Source: Prunus persica
Lineage: Eukaryota > Streptophyta > Magnoliopsida > Rosales > Rosaceae
Reading direction: 5' to 3'
Assembly: GCF_000346465.2 (NCBI RefSeq)
Contig: NC_034012.1
Coordinates: forward strand, 7,773,689 to 7,837,688
DNA length: 64,000 bases
In this document: one piece after another, positions 1 to 13,468 of the stretch
Layout: each line of letters opens with the position of its first letter
Numbering within the stretch: position 1 is the first letter of the stretch
Notes under the pieces: generated by a model
The model's database searches: none
What the model saw: only the letters and a program-made list of their open reading frames with translations
What the model was told of the DNA's origin: nothing
Made by a program: the position numbers and the translations under genes

Positions 1-165
1 ACACCAAGTCTCACTCCTTAAGGATGTAAAAGACTAAAAAAGCACAAAGCATGGTCCTAGATATTAATTGGGGGATTTTTCTCTTTCTCTACTTTTCTAT
101 TTTCTTTGGTTTTTTTTTAAATAAAAAAATTTAAAAATTTAAGGTCCTCAAAGAATAATTTTATT

Positions 166-260
166 GGTTTATAATATGTTTATACTCAAGTGGTTAAGAG
201 TATTTACTCCGGCATCCGAGATTCTAGGTTTGATTCTCCATTTTTTAATATCACTTGTAT
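166..260 (+). repeat. SINE-like tRNA-derived unit
   Basis: The stretch has an A-box-like TCAAGTGGTTAAGAG followed about 35 bases later by a B-box-like GGTTTGATTCTCC, the RNA polymerase III promoter layout of tRNA-derived SINEs, then an AT-rich tail ending in CTTGTATAAATAATAAAT. No clear target duplication was found. It is too degenerate to be a tRNA gene. Confidence 0.4.
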
Positions 261-1227
261 AAATAATAAATATAAATAAAAAATTCCATTGATTCAAGTG
301 TCGTTGTCCGAATCGTCGACATTTTTGTTCGGTTGAGAGCATGCCCCTTCATGCATCTATCTGGTATGCATTTATATCAATGAAATGAATAGAGTGGAGA
401 AGAGGAACAAGGTAAGGATGGATCATGACCCACATGAAATTGATGTGTGATTCTATAGGAAGGGGGACCAAGGCAATGAATTTTGATTAGGGTTTTACTT
501 TAATCACACATCTTTTTCATTGGAAGGAGAAAGAAAAAGTAGGTCCCCCAATGTGTGTTTGTTGCCACCCTTTGGCATTTATAAAATGTGTGCCCCTAGT
601 TGATGATTTGGGTAAGAGCATTTAAAATATAATAGAATTATTGTGGACCACTTTTCTATTAGAGGTAACATCTACTAATCTACATTGTATAATCACAATT
701 TCTTTTTCATAAAAGTAGAAGCTACTTAAATATATAGGTTGATCCTTCTAGCAAAGATCTTTAAAATAAAAAAATACAAAAAAAATTAGGGTTTGGCAAC
801 TTGGTGGTAGAAGTCCAATGTGCAATGGCAGCACTCAACCAAAGCAAAAGCACTTCATGACCATGAGATGTGCCATTTTGACAAAATTAATTAGTACTTA
901 ATCTCCCTTTGACAATCCCAATTATCTCCAAAGATACCATTTTATAAAAGTTAATTATTATTATTTTACAAATATAAAAAAGAGAGAGAATAAAATCCAA
1001 TTAAAAATTGCATCTAAGGGTTACATGGTCGTTAGTCACTATCGAATAAATGTAATGATGCTACAATACAACAACGTGGCCCCATGACCATGAATGAGTA
1101 TGCACTAAGCTCCATGATGCTTCATCCGTGTAATCCATAACCAATCTTTATCAACAATACCTAATTGAACTCGTGATTTAATTCTAATTATCATTTTTCG
1201 ATGTGATAATATTAACACGAATTAGAA

Positions 1228-1335
1228 TTTGTGTAGTGGGAGGTTCTATATACTTATAGCTCTAGTGGTAGAGAGTCTGCATTCAAAACTAGAGTTGGAA
1301 TTCTCTATCTTTTCGGCCACCCTTGTAATAAACAA
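1228..1335 (+). repeat. SINE-like tRNA-derived unit
   Basis: TAGCTCTAGTGGTAGAG resembles a tRNA A box, GAGTTGGAATTCTC a weak B box, and the unit ends with CTTGTAATAAAC and a run of A. The layout matches the other SINE-like units in the window, though the copy is decayed. Confidence 0.4.
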
Positions 1336-3710
1336 AAAAAAAAAAAACAAGAACAAGAAGTTAATTTGCTGTCAGATGAAGCAAGCAATATGATCGAATT
1401 ACTTAATCTATAATTAACCCCATACTAAGCTAAGACTTAACCCAAACCCTACACCAATATTAATTTGCTCAATTCTCCCCCACTTTGAGGTCAAGAAAAT
1501 TATTAGCTGAAACTTTCTTGTGCCTGCCAAAGTTAGTTGCCCTCTTGCCATCTTCCCATGATTCAAGCACGGGCAATCTTCTTTTCCCACTTTCTTTTCA
1601 TTTTAAACAAATAGCTTTCTCTGACATGTTTCATTTGTCTTCCCAAAGGCAACGAAAAATGATGGGCATATGACATAGCTTTGAGAGTGACCTAATGTTT
1701 TTTTCTTTGATGAAAACCCAACCGGCAATCGCCATTGAAATTTCACCAGATGAGCTTACATATTCTTTTGGACAAATTACAAATGCATACGCCAAATTTT
1801 TTTAAATTGGACAAAAGGAGTCGTCATATCCAACAAACTGGTCAATTTCTTGGCCAAATAAATTGCATGTGGATGGCATGGAATGCACATACACGCAATA
1901 AAATCATATACAAGTACAACCAAATGTTTATTTTAAGATATATGCAAGTACGAACTATAAATTTGGGTTTGAAAAGAAGACAAACTTAGCCTAACTAGAA
2001 TTTTTTTAATTTTTTTTTTTTTAAAAAAGAGTGGAAGAGACTAGAAAACCCTACATGATGAGATAAGGATTCAATTAATTTTGGGTTAATAGGGTCAACA
2101 AATTTGGCCATAAGTTACGTGTATCTGCCCAAGTATAGATTATGGATGCCTTTGGGAATACCAACTTGAGCATACATACAAAACTACAACAAGAAAGGAA
2201 AAACCAATTGTTTAAAATGTTCAATTAGGTTTATATTCTTGTCATTGAGTTAAAATGTTCTATCTATTTTTTCTTAAAAAATTAATCAACTGTAAAACTA
2301 GTGACACGTTATGTTATCGGATAATTAAATTCAAGTGTATGTGTTCAAATGCAGGCCGATCGATGGCGTCAAGTTTTTCATATCTAAAATTATGTCGACT
2401 AGCGGTCATAGTGGTTGTTGTTGTCACATCGAGTCAGAAAGAGATAAATCTTTTTGAATACACATCAAAAAAAACATAATTTCTCCTCTCTCTCTTTTTT
2501 TAGGTACAACGTTCCCTAGCTTTTGATTAGATTCCTAGGTAGAAACACCTTTTTAAATTTGGCTTAAGTCCATCCAATTGCCCAATGAAACAAACAATTA
2601 AAAGGTCTTTCATTATTAAAGTAAGACATCATTATCACAAAAACTAGTCAATAGAAAAATGTCCAACTTATGATGGCAATAATTTATGCTGATAGGGAAC
2701 CCAACCCAACTAATCCAAATCATCAACACTTAATCAATTCACTAAGCGATATTAAGATAGATTAATTTAAATTTATGGAAAGAAAGGAAGGGGAAACAGA
2801 ACTGGGTGGGAATCAGATTCGCGTGTTGTAGATGGCATGCTGGTCATAAAGGGGCAGAGGGTCCTGATCTTGGTGGGGGCCCATTTGTGGGCCCAAAGAT
2901 CCAATCCTACAAACAAAATCTCCCATTATTTTGTGATGTCTTTTGTTACCCTCCTCATTAAATGCTAATTTTGGCTGTTTGCACCTGTTTTTTTTTTTTG
3001 TGGGACCCAAAACTTTTTTATTAAAAAAAATTAATTTTTTTATTATGGTGCCCCTCAAATAGGACATGTGGTTTCTAATTGGCCCATTAGTAGGACAAAT
3101 TTGAAGTTTGATTTGGTTGCTTTGAATGGGATAGAAAATAATAAGACATCTGAACAATTTGGCCACCTTTTAATATGGTCTGACCATTATTATTCTTGGA
3201 GCTTATCGTAACTTTATATTTATTTTATTTTTTGATATTTTAATACTATATAATATAGTGCCTAACCCAATTACAAAAATGAAGGTGATTGCCATTAATA
3301 ATAATAAGTGTTGGAGAAAAGGGACAGCCTGCGTGATTCTGAAAAAAATATAAAGTGTGAAGGTTACTAGCATTATTGGGGATGATGCCTAAGTCGATGA
3401 TATATACAAGTCTTCCCAATTTTGAGACGTATCAAGTTTTCATTCCTAAATTGACGGCAAATATTTTAGGGCTCAAATTGAATTCATGAGTTGTTGCGAT
3501 AAGAAGATTTTTTTCATTTGTAATATAACACGTGTTACAAGTTTTTGTAGTAATATTGTACATAAACAGTTGTCCACCAAACCCTGAAAATTAAGTCTTA
3601 CCAATAAATATTGAAAGCGAAATTCGAATCTCTTAACTTAAATCTTGATAACAAAGAACTATTAGAATCACAATGTCACATATCTCGTGCATTGAAACAT
3701 GACCGATTGA

Positions 3711-3900
3711 CCCTAGACCTTGGACGCTAAACCTAGGCTAAGAGCCCTAAACTTGCATCTCAAACCCTTAACCCTAGGCCTCAAGCCTATAACACTAAGC
3801 TCTAAGCACTTGCTCCAAACTTAGATCATAACCCATGAACCTAAATCATTAGCCCTAGAATCATGTCCTAATGCTTGAATCTTTTGACCTTTAGCACCGA
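3711..3900. repeat. degenerate telomere-like (CCCTAAA) tract
   Basis: Within about 190 bases, words such as CCCTAGAC, GCTAAACCTAGGC, GCCCTAAACTTG, CAAACCCTTAACCCTAGGC and TAGCCCTAGAATC recur every 10-20 bases. They resemble the plant telomere unit CCCTAAA but no perfect array remains. It could be an eroded interstitial telomeric repeat or an independent low-complexity minisatellite. Confidence 0.4.
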
Positions 3901-6187
3901 ATCATAGACATTTTTATAGGAAGTGAATGAATTTCTAGCAGTTTGACCAAAAAAAATAATTTGAATTCTGAGTTGACTTTAAAAAAATACAAATACAAGG
4001 AAGACTTATACCTCTACTTGAGAAGTACCTTCACCCACACGCACAACAAAAGTCTTTACTTTTACCTGAAAAATCTCTACTTACTTTCGCTATTTTCCTT
4101 ACACTCCATAGATTTGGGTATCATTATAACAAAGAAAAAAAAAAGCAAATAATTATTGGGTGTATATATCTTATGAAAACTGAACAACAAAGTAAATTAA
4201 TGTGTTTGCCCATCATATAGGTATTCCATCAATCACCTACAATCTTGGCCTCCCATCCTCTTTATTAGTCGTTGATTATTCGAACATAACTATTTTAAAT
4301 AGAATTATTTTATTTTATTTAATAACTACTTTACACGAGATTTGAACTCAAAATTTCCTCTAATGAAGTCTAAAACTAGGCACGACTAAATCAAGTAGTC
4401 ATTAACTTGATTATGACTACCTATATCTTGTAGCATTCCATCAACTACCCCAAAGTCTATGGCCTTTAGTCGACTCAAAGAACAAGAAGATATTATATAA
4501 TGGCCACATAAGGAAAAGAAAAAGCTATGCAATGTCTATTTTAAACTTGTCTTTTTTTTTTCCTTTCTCTTTTCTCCTTTTCTCCGAAGACAAAAACATA
4601 GAGAAAATTATTGCCCAAAGGTCGACGGCACTATTGTTAGCAATACGAAGGTTGTTTTTTGTTTTGTTTTGTTGGTCTGAAGTTGATTGTTTTATGTGAC
4701 TCAAACAAAATCTAAATTAAATTAAATTATTTTTAATAAATATTGACCCTTTCCTAGTCTTATCGTTTTTAGCTATATGTCGTTACGCCTTTGATTTAGC
4801 CAAGATTTCCAATATTGGATGATTGAAACCTATTTTGTTATTATTGACTCCTCGTTTTCATAATTCCACTGGATTGATTGCGTTTCTAGAATTACATACC
4901 AATTTTTTTTTTATAAATATAAATAGCCATAAATAAATAAATAAATAATGCACATTACATTGTCTTCGACATATAAAATGTCATTATCAAAAAAAAGAAG
5001 AAAAGTCATTTTCAGAAAATATGGTAACTCATAGTCAAATTGTAACAAAATTAAAATAATAAAAAAAGATTTGGGATTCCAAATTAGGTCAAGCTTGTGA
5101 TAGATTTTGATTAAATTAACCCTAAATTTAAATAAATAATTAAAAATTAATTATTTGAATTCAATGTAAGGCTGCGTAGTGCATATATTTTTCCATTGAG
5201 ATACGTAATTGCTTACTTTGATTTTGATTTTGATTCTTTTATCTGGTAGGACCCCAGTTATCAATCAAAGCCCCACTTTTTTTTTTATCTTTTTATTTTT
5301 TCCTAATTTATTCACAAAGGGTGGTGACTGGTGAGTGAGAATGAATTCACAAATTTATTCATCCCAAGATGCCTAGATGAGAATCACCACACCACACCAC
5401 ACCACACTGCTTATCTTATCATTTGACTTTGTTTTCCCCACATCTTGAAAAGGAAACACACGACCACACATCACGTGCCCCTCACGTTCCTCCAAATACA
5501 CCCTCTTATTTTCAATTACTTTTCCAAAATGTCTAGAACATGTTATATTTCTAAGGTCAGTTGTCTATGTTCGTGTGAGTAATTTTCCGATTGTAAAATG
5601 CATGACAATATAACACATAAGATAAAGTCGTTTGAAGATATTACTCGAAACGGATCAGATCGAATCCATGACCTCATTGAGCTATATAGAACTAGACTTG
5701 ACATTACTACCATTTTTTTATTGTAATGTTGTAAAATCTACTGTGCCGGCGAAGGACGATTTGTACCAAATTTACCCAAAAACCCAATTGCCTTGCATTG
5801 CCAGATTCAGCACAAACCTCATTCATTTCCCTTCACTGCTTCACCTTCCAAACTAAGCCAGGCCACCTTCAAACCACCAACCTTTCTTCTTCTTTACCCC
5901 TACCCTAAAATTCCTAGGTAAAAATATCAAAAAAATAAAATAGTAAAATAATAAGGGGCATTTGTGATTGCGTTGATATATATAATTGTACCCATTTGAA
6001 AGCGACCAAAGAGAGGTGCATAGTAACGTGCGTAGGACACGCCTCGCCCAACTACCACCCCACCAGGCGTCGGGAATCCCAACAGTTTTTATTGTTGTGC
6101 CCCATTGTCCACGATATTTCTGCTAATACGTCGTCGTCTCGATTACGCAACAAATATATTGCCAATAGTTATAGTAATTGTTGGGAA

Positions 6188-6189
<2 letters not shown>

Positions 6190-6219
<30 letters not shown>
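6190..6219. repeat. (GA)n microsatellite
   Basis: About 15 uninterrupted GA dinucleotides. GA/CT tracts of this kind recur through the window, mostly near gene 5' ends, and bind GAGA-type plant factors in other systems; no gene start is evident here. Confidence 0.9.
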
Positions 6220-6221
<2 letters not shown>

Positions 6222-6359
6222 CCAGTGCTGCAGTGATGTTGCCACCAGACTTGGACCTTTTCGTCCTTTTCCCTGATTTTTATTTTTATTTTTTTATTTA
6301 TATTTTAACTTTTTCAGAAATTGTGGCCGTTTGCAGGCAGCGATGAGTGCTGCTGCTGA

Positions 6360-6620
6360 GCCACAGCAACATTTGCGCGCGCGCGTCCGACGTGTCAGCT
6401 TTTGCCCCACACCTGTCGCTTTCTCTCTCTTTCGTTGACCCCACGCTTCTAAGCTCACGCGTGTACGCAACGCTCCACCGTTCGTGTTACCTAGTTGGTC
6501 TATAAAGAGAGACTAGCAACAGCAGCAAGCAGCAGAGGTGTAGATGCGCCATGGGACCCACCCCCAGCAAAACAAATACATATCACGTCGCCCGTCATCG
6601 GTCCCCACCATTATATTATA
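6360..6620 (+). promoter_or_regulatory. possible plus-strand promoter without a clear gene
   Basis: A GC-rich stretch with alternating GCGCGCGCG, ACGT-core words and pyrimidine tracts precedes TCTATAAAGAG near 6500, a good TATA-box match, followed by CAGCAGCAAGCAGCAG. A second TATA-like ATTATATTATAAATA lies near 6611. Downstream reading frames are very short, so if transcribed this would be a noncoding RNA or a small peptide mRNA. The call rests only on composition and TATA motifs. Confidence 0.25.
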
Positions 6621-6834
6621 AATACGTACACACACACACATCCGCCTTTCAGCCTTAAACTCTGAACAACCCCCGCTAACCTGCGCTGCTCCCGTACTAA
6701 CATGCGCCGCGTTATCCATTTTTCTATCTTGAACTCATTTTAGCAACCAAAAAAAAAAAAAAAGGCTAATTTAATTAGAGACCAATTTATCAACACAAAA
6801 AAGCCAAATAATGGGCTAATCTAATTAGCATTAC

Positions 6835-6930
6835 AAGGGCATTGTAATTCATGTGGTTACGAACAGTTATTTTTTATATCGAAGATTCGGTGTTCGAATT
6901 CACCCTATTCCTTTCCCGTTCCTCTTTAAT
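6835..6930 (+). repeat. SINE-like tRNA-derived unit
   Basis: ATTCATGTGGTTACGAACAG as a weak A box and GGTGTTCGAATTCACC as a good B box are spaced about 35 bases apart. This is a tRNA-related SINE relic; no target duplication was identified. Confidence 0.35.
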
Positions 6931-7167
6931 TGGCAATTGATATACACTAATTGAATTCCAACTGCAGCAACTTTGCCTTAATGCAAGCATTTGAAACACA
7001 CATCATGAACCCAAAAGGCATAATTAAAAAAGAAATTAGTTACTTACAAGAAAAGGAAAATTTAAAAAAAAGAAAGAAATTTAGACAAAATTGGGATGAA
7101 ACAAATTTCTATTCATGAAAATTCCTGTTTTTCTTATCATTTTTTTTTTTGGTTGGTGAAAATTGAT

Positions 7168-8448
7168 CTAAGCCATGTTCACATGCACACTAGCGTTCTT
7201 GGTGGATTTACAGATGGGGCAAGTGTGGAGCGATGATCCGCATACCGTACACAAGCAAAGGTGCCTACACGGCAAAAGCAAAACGCAGGCCTCTTCCTTC
7301 CCGCAATTCCTGCACCACCTACTTGTACTCGACCCGCATCGCCCGCTTGCACCTTCCTCCCCGCGGTGACCCTCAGTAGTACTAGTAGTACCCTTCACCG
7401 TGCGCCACCCGTCTAAACCCACGACGCCGTCGTTTTGACCCTCGTCTCCGCCGCAGCTTCCGCAGCACGACTGAGCGTCGTCCATGAGAGCGGCGGCGTC
7501 ATTTTGGTGTTCTTCCTTGACCTGATGATGAGCCAGGACCTGTTCTAGGTTGGTGCGGAGAGCATTGGCGGTGGCCTCGTTGGTCTGAGCCAGGTCGCGC
7601 CATATTTGATTCTCTAGGCACAGAGACTTGACCTTCTCTTCCAGAGCCCAATTCAGTTTCCCGATTTTCTCAATCTCTTCCTCTTTGGCTCTGAGCCTCT
7701 TCGCCATCCCAACCTCTATGGCCTCCATTATTTTCCTTGCTTGCCTCTTTCTCTTCTCCTCGACCTCCAATCTCACCTTTTCCATCTACAAATTCCCAAA
7801 ACAAGAAAAACCCAAATCAATAAAATGAAAAATGAAAATACCCATCAAGAAAAAAAAGACACCAAATCGCATAGTTTTCGTTGCTCTGTATTTGGTACTT
7901 ACATGTTGAGAAATGAGACGGTCGATGTCGAATTGCTCTTGCTGTATGCGCAGAGAAATGTCCTCGCCGAGAAAAGAGAAAGGCCCGCATGAGTTCTTGT
8001 AATTAGCCGGAGCAGTTGGGTATGAGAAGGGAGGACTGATGTTGTTGTTAATGGAGTCTCTGGACCGCTTTCTTGGTAGACTAATCGGGACGTTGTAGGT
8101 GAGGCCGCTATCGGATTTCATGGCTGCGGTTGTTGAGGTCTTCGGAGGCATTATCGAATCCGTGATCACAGAGTTGTAGGTCGGCAGCAGAGCCTCTGTA
8201 GCCACCCCTCCAGTTGATAATGGCACCCCGTACCCAATCTGGGCACTGTACAGACTTGTGTTTCCTTGTATTGGGTTCATCATTTCCCTGTAAAAATCGC
8301 ACCAACCCCATCAATTTAATGCACCAAAACACGAATCTCAGCAAACCCATATGCCCATATCCAGAGATAAATATGAAGAAGACGAGTCATACCTGTTGGG
8401 TATGAGCTGGGAAGGGAAGAGATTGAGATGCCGAGCTTCAACAGCCAT
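7168..8448 (-). CDS. BOI/SBP1-type RING-finger E3 ubiquitin ligase
   Basis: Three exons read 8448-8393, 8287-7903 and 7785-7168, giving 352 residues. The family (BOTRYTIS SUSCEPTIBLE1 INTERACTOR, its BRG relatives and the S-RNase-binding protein SBP1) comprises E3 ligases linked to cell death, stress, gibberellin response and S-RNase binding. Visible marks are the N-terminus MAVEARHLNLFPSQLIPNRE typical of the family, a charged coiled-coil-like stretch from about residue 148 (MEKVRLEVEEKRKRQARK), and a C-terminal C3HC4 RING with ligands C305, C308, C320, H322, C326, C329, C336 and C339. The protein ends eleven residues after the last pair. Splice borders keep the frame (56, 385 and 618 nt). 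The start is the first ATG of exon 1, preceded by a purine-rich GA leader. The exact orthologue within the family is not resolved. Confidence 0.9.
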
Positions 8449-8689
8449 GGATTGATTGATGATGAGCAAAAGGAAGGAAAGCAGAGCAGAGCAGGCGTTT
8501 TTCTTTTTTGTTCTGCTTTTCTTTCTGTGTAGCGTTTTGTGGGCTCTCTATTTCTCTGTCTCGGTTGATGCCTATGAAATTTGCAGTGTCAATATGTGTA
8601 TATATGCGTTATAGTTTGGTAGTGGTTCTTGTTTGGGCTTGGTTTTATTGGTTTTTGGTGCTTTTTAAGAGAAGGGAAGATAGGAAGGA

Positions 8690-8709
8690 GAGAGAGAGAG
8701 AGAGAGAGA
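8690..8709. repeat. (GA)n tract in the 5' flank of the RING gene
   Basis: About ten GA units lie 240 bases upstream of the RING-gene ATG, with further GAGAGAG blocks at 8797-8875. They may sit in its 5' leader or core promoter. Confidence 0.8.
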
Positions 8710-9179
8710 ACAAGTGTGAGGAGGAAATGAACAAAAGGGCATGCAGTAGAGGTGGCAAGACTGATGGTGGGGTTTATTTAGGGTTTGGTTTGGTTTAGAG
8801 AGAGAATAATTATTAAAAAAAAAGTTTAGAGAGAGAGAGTAAAGATAAAAGGTAGAGAGAAAAGAGAGAAAGAGATGGAGTTTTGACCGTTTTGTCTATT
8901 CTGGGATGCGGTTACCAGAAAGACCCTTCCGTATTTTACTTGTTTTACTTGACTCATAATTTGTAACCAAAACCGTAACAGATATCCGGTCAGTCCGTAA
9001 TTCCAACAATTCCCCAGGGGCATATCCGTAACACGAGCGCGGAGTCGTTTACCGTATCAGTTTTTTCCTTTGTTCCCTGGAAAATTATTTATTTACTATT
9101 TACTTCGATTAATTAAACGAAAAGAAAAAAAAAGGAGGAGAGAGAAAGAGAGTGATGAAGACTGACATTGTGGGCATCT

Positions 9180-9890
9180 GCCACGCAGCAGTTTGCCGAC
9201 TGGGGCCTGCCAGGGGCCGCCACGTAGGCACGGCTACAATCCAAACGCCAAATCACCCCTACGGAGGGCTTTTCTAATAAATTCAGTGAATTCGCAACAG
9301 CAACTGCTGCTGCTGCTGCTGCACGTGTGGGGCCGGGTGGGCAGGGAACATGACAAAGGCTGATCCACTCCGAACACGTGCGAGGGGGCCAGCGTGGACT
9401 TGTGGGGACCACCGAGGGCGGACTTTTGTCAAAACACAAAGTTAAAAATAAAATAACGTGTAATAATAAAAAAGGAATAATTATTTTTTATTTATTTTAA
9501 TAACAATAAATATTAATGGCCGTTGGGGTTGGTGTTGATGATGATGAGTACGGTGGTACCCTTGGGAGGCTGGTCCATTTGGCAGGTCGTTTACTTTTGG
9601 CGAGAGCTACAGCCCACACTCTTCTTCATGCGCATCGCATGGATACGTTTCGTTTTGTTTGGTTTAGCTTTGGACTGTTTCTGCCACCTGGCCTCAGCCC
9701 CCTTTTTATTGCACTCATCTACCAAAACAAGAAAAGAGAAAAAAAGGTGTTTTGCTGCTCCACGGTCACTCCCTTGCGACCTCCTAATTCATCTTATTTT
9801 TTACGTCCACGTGGATAATTATTAGCTATTAATTAATTTTGGAAGAAATAAATCGACGCAGACACGTCTATGTTTCAATGCACACGTGTA
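9180..9890. promoter_or_regulatory. G-box (CACGTG) cluster upstream of the RING gene
   Basis: Four perfect CACGTG palindromes lie at 9322, 9375, 9808 and 9883, with extra ACGT cores near 9221 and 9862, in a GC-richer island. G-boxes bind bZIP and bHLH factors in abscisic acid, light and stress responses. The nearest gene start is the minus-strand RING gene 0.9 kb away. A regulatory role is inferred from motif density only. Confidence 0.45.
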
Positions 9891-12435
9891 TTATCATACG
9901 CGTATGCATATACTGTATTTTAATTAACAATCACGTATATATACATATACGAACGACGTTCATTTCTAACAGTTACGATATAAAATATATGTATCGTTAT
10001 TAGATTTACGTTGCAATATACGGTACTATACAATTTCATGTAATCTTTGATATGTCTACGTACATGCACGGACGATACGATAGACTTCACATAAAGCCTT
10101 GCATTGCATCAAAGTGTGTGTTACAGATTCTGATCCGCATATCTATAAATCATAATGTTTACGTCTCTATAGGGCACACTTGGATGATAAATATTCAAGC
10201 TGCGGTGGTAGTTTCTTATAATCTATCTATTTTTGTATGGGCCCAGGGCCAGGCTGCCTAATTAAGTCATAAATCAATCTAAAACTTCAAATTTCAAAAT
10301 TTGAATAAATCATATAATTATTCAAAAACCAATAAAAATACTTAAAAGATATTCAATATTTTTGTGGCGCCACATCAAGTTGATAGAATAATTTCATCGT
10401 TTTATTGAGTACTTTCTTGAAAACATAGTCTCTAGTTTTGGAACGCTCATTATTATTGACCTCTCAGCTGTTTGAGAACAAGTATTATTGGTAGCTTACT
10501 ACAAATTTATAATTTTTCCTTGTCGAGATGAACGACGATATACTAAATTTACACACATTGTCTAAATGTTAAGACTTGAATTCAGAAGCAATTGCTGCAA
10601 ATCGCTATTCCAGGTGAGTGAAGGACAATAATTGATTCTTGTATTTATTCCTTGACCCAAAAAACAAAAATTGAGCTTATCTCAAACTTAAAGAAAATAT
10701 ATCAAATCAATGAATTATTTCCGTTTCTTAGATGGAATTTAGTAAGTCTTTTTTTTCATGTCATTTTGATGGACTCCCATATTTGGAGCCTAATTTCTTG
10801 CAAATGAATTTTCCCTCCATTTGATGCATGCACCTTGACCAAATCTAAATTTGACAGCATGCCAATCAATCCCAACTAATTTATAATTTTCAAAGTTCAC
10901 GTTCTGATATTAGTATATTTATGTAGTAGTGTTGGTGTGTCCAAGAGAAACCTGTGGATAAAGTTTGATGCAATGTCAGACTTATCCGGGTCACACTTTC
11001 CCTGAGATTGCTTGGTTTTGATTTTCCACATATAATTGTAAATTAGAAAAATAAAACTTTGCTGCTAAGATTGGACTAACGATACAATTTAATTCGTTGC
11101 TGGTCACGATGTTGACCCTAAAGAAAAGCAGTAGTTCAAAATAAAAGTTTCCAAACAACGTTATATTACTGCATTCTTAATCTAAACTTATTTGATAATT
11201 TCTCGTATAATGTATTTTAACACGTATATCGAATCGAATAATAATAAGTGACGTGTTTTGTCAACTTAAAACGTATTTCGTGTTATAAGTTTTTAACATA
11301 TAATTTAGATATTATAATACGTAATACGCTGTAAAACAATACATATCACTCGTCATGTTACATGACAAGGTATTTTTATAGAAGAAAATAAACATTGATT
11401 TAAAATCCCAATCTGTCTCACCCCCCACTCTTCCTCCAAAATGCACCCACCAACATCACCTAGCTCTTGCCACCTTTCTTCTAAGCCAATGAAAAATAAA
11501 TGTTACAAACTTCTAGCATGCTTGACCTAGCTATAGCTAGAAAATTAAAAAAAAAATATATATATATATTATATAGTTTGTGTTGGGTGGTCATTGAATT
11601 AATACTCAAGTAGTTTCCAAAATACTTAATTTGTCTCCACATGCATTGTTTACTGCCCTAATCTATCTCTCTCTCTTGTTATTAATTCGATATTATCATC
11701 GTACCTTTCCAATAAATTAAATTAACATGTTGAAATTATTTTATTTGAGTGCATGAAGACAATGGGGTGACAATTGCATTCATTATCGCCACCCACAATT
11801 CTAAAATAACTACGATATTCTCAAGGCAAAATGTATTCCCATTAAGCAACTGGTTTTTATTTATTTAAATAATAATAATAATAATAAATTATTAGTTTTT
11901 AATTACGCGATGGGGTGGAAAAGTATAGCTTCAATCAAGGAGACAAAATGACAAATAGATCAGTCATTTAATTAGTGAGCAAAAGCATTGCCATTAAGGT
12001 TAATTAATTCAGTGGCCAACTAGGGTTCCGCAAGTTGATCCTACAAAATCTCATTTGCGGACGATTTGAGGAGGCATAACCTGACATTATTAACCACTTT
12101 TTTCAGCTCTTGGTTTTTTTTTCTTCTTCTTTAATGACTGCATTATTAACAACTAATCTTGTTTAGTCAGTCTCTTAAGTTTCACACACACAACCCCCAC
12201 ATGGGTAATGTTGCATGAGGTAGCAGAGGCCGTACGGACAGACAGACTCACAAGGCATTAATAATAATATTGAGAGCATATCGTATCCCCATCATCTTCG
12301 ATCTTTCCAAGTTCCCTTTGGCATTTCAAGTTGCTCAACAAACAACCTCTAGAGTATACTTATAAAATTGTTGGACCACAAATTTATGAACATAGTTTTG
12401 GTTTTGTTATTATTATTATTATCGAGAAGAGGCAA

Positions 12436-12540
12436 ACCGACTTATAACTCAATTGGTTATTAAAGTATTTATTCTTAACTCTAAAATAGTGTTCGATTAT
12501 CCTCTTTTCTAATGTTTGCTTGTATAATAGAGTTATTGAG
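12436..12540 (+). repeat. SINE-like tRNA-derived unit
   Basis: CTTATAACTCAATTGGTTATTAAAG acts as an A box, and GTGTTCGATTATCC as a B box follows about 40 bases on, with the tail GTTTGCTTGTATAATAG. The tail word CTTGTATAAT is shared with the unit at 166-260, suggesting one family. Confidence 0.4.
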
Positions 12541-13466
12541 AGGAATACAAGTCGTACATTCAGATACCTACGAGGAATACAAGGCTATTTAACAATAGAA
12601 CATTATCTTTTTGAATATCTATTCTTGATCTAGTAACTCATTAGCCTAGAATTCGATCATACTCAATTGCTTCGAAACTTCATGAAAGAGATGGAGAAAG
12701 ATGCCACTACCAAAGGAGAGGGTAGATGGAAAAAAAACAAAAAAAAGTAGAGCATAGAGAGTGATTCCTTCTTCTTAACCTTGCCTCACCTTTCTCTTTC
12801 ATTCTGGCTCTATTATTTCCCACATCAACCCAACTGCATCGACCATACGTTGGTTTAACCACTACCGAAATCTAAAAAGCATACATCAAAAAGTAATAAA
12901 AAGTAGAAAACAAAAAAACAAAAAAACTACATTTTGATTGCTTTCTTGCAACAAAAAGATACTAAATCGGACGGCCAAGATTACTCGAGGCATGTTATGC
13001 TATCATGATAAATTAGAAAAAAAGGAAAAAAAAGAAGAAGAAGATATATATATATATACACACACAGGGAATCATGTGTGTTTTGTTTGTGCTTCACCAC
13101 CTTTTAAGGGGCAAATTCTTTTTTGCACCATGACTTGTGGAGATAGATATATATATCTAGTGTATATATATTTTTTCTTTCTTTTTAATTGGTTTTGTTC
13201 TTTATTTATCTTTTCCTCCATTCAAACTTAAAGTTGGTGTTATATTCTACATGTGATCTCCACCCTTTTAAACTCTCACATTATGAAGAATCTCTCGCTC
13301 TCTTTCTCTATCTTTACAGCTTTGTTTTTCCTTTTCGGGAATCTCATTCATCACCCCAACAACACATATAAAACCAACCCTACTTGAATATTTCTCACTT
13401 CCATTCGTCTCTGTCAACATAACAAACAATATACATAAATACAACCAAACTCATTTTTGCTCATGC

Positions 13467-13468
<2 letters not shown>

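Larger units (their letters stand above)
1..7167. other. gene-poor AT-rich spacer
   Basis: I find no convincing protein gene in this 7-kb stretch. Open frames are short, lysine/phenylalanine/leucine-rich and match no family I know. It holds SINE-like units (166-260, 1228-1335, 6835-6930), a degenerate CCCTAAA-like tract (3711-3900), a GA microsatellite (6190-6219) and a GC-richer stretch at 6350-6720 with TATA-like motifs that may be a promoter. The edge nearest 7167 is the 3' flank of the RING gene. Confidence 0.6.

Noticed and set aside
166..260. tRNA gene
   Set aside because: Promoter-box-like words are present but no cloverleaf with acceptor stem can be drawn; a SINE relic fits better.
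9516..9825. Two overlapping plus-strand open frames of 100 codons each
   Set aside because: Neither shows a domain, and having two long frames together reflects GC-rich composition near the G-box region, not coding.
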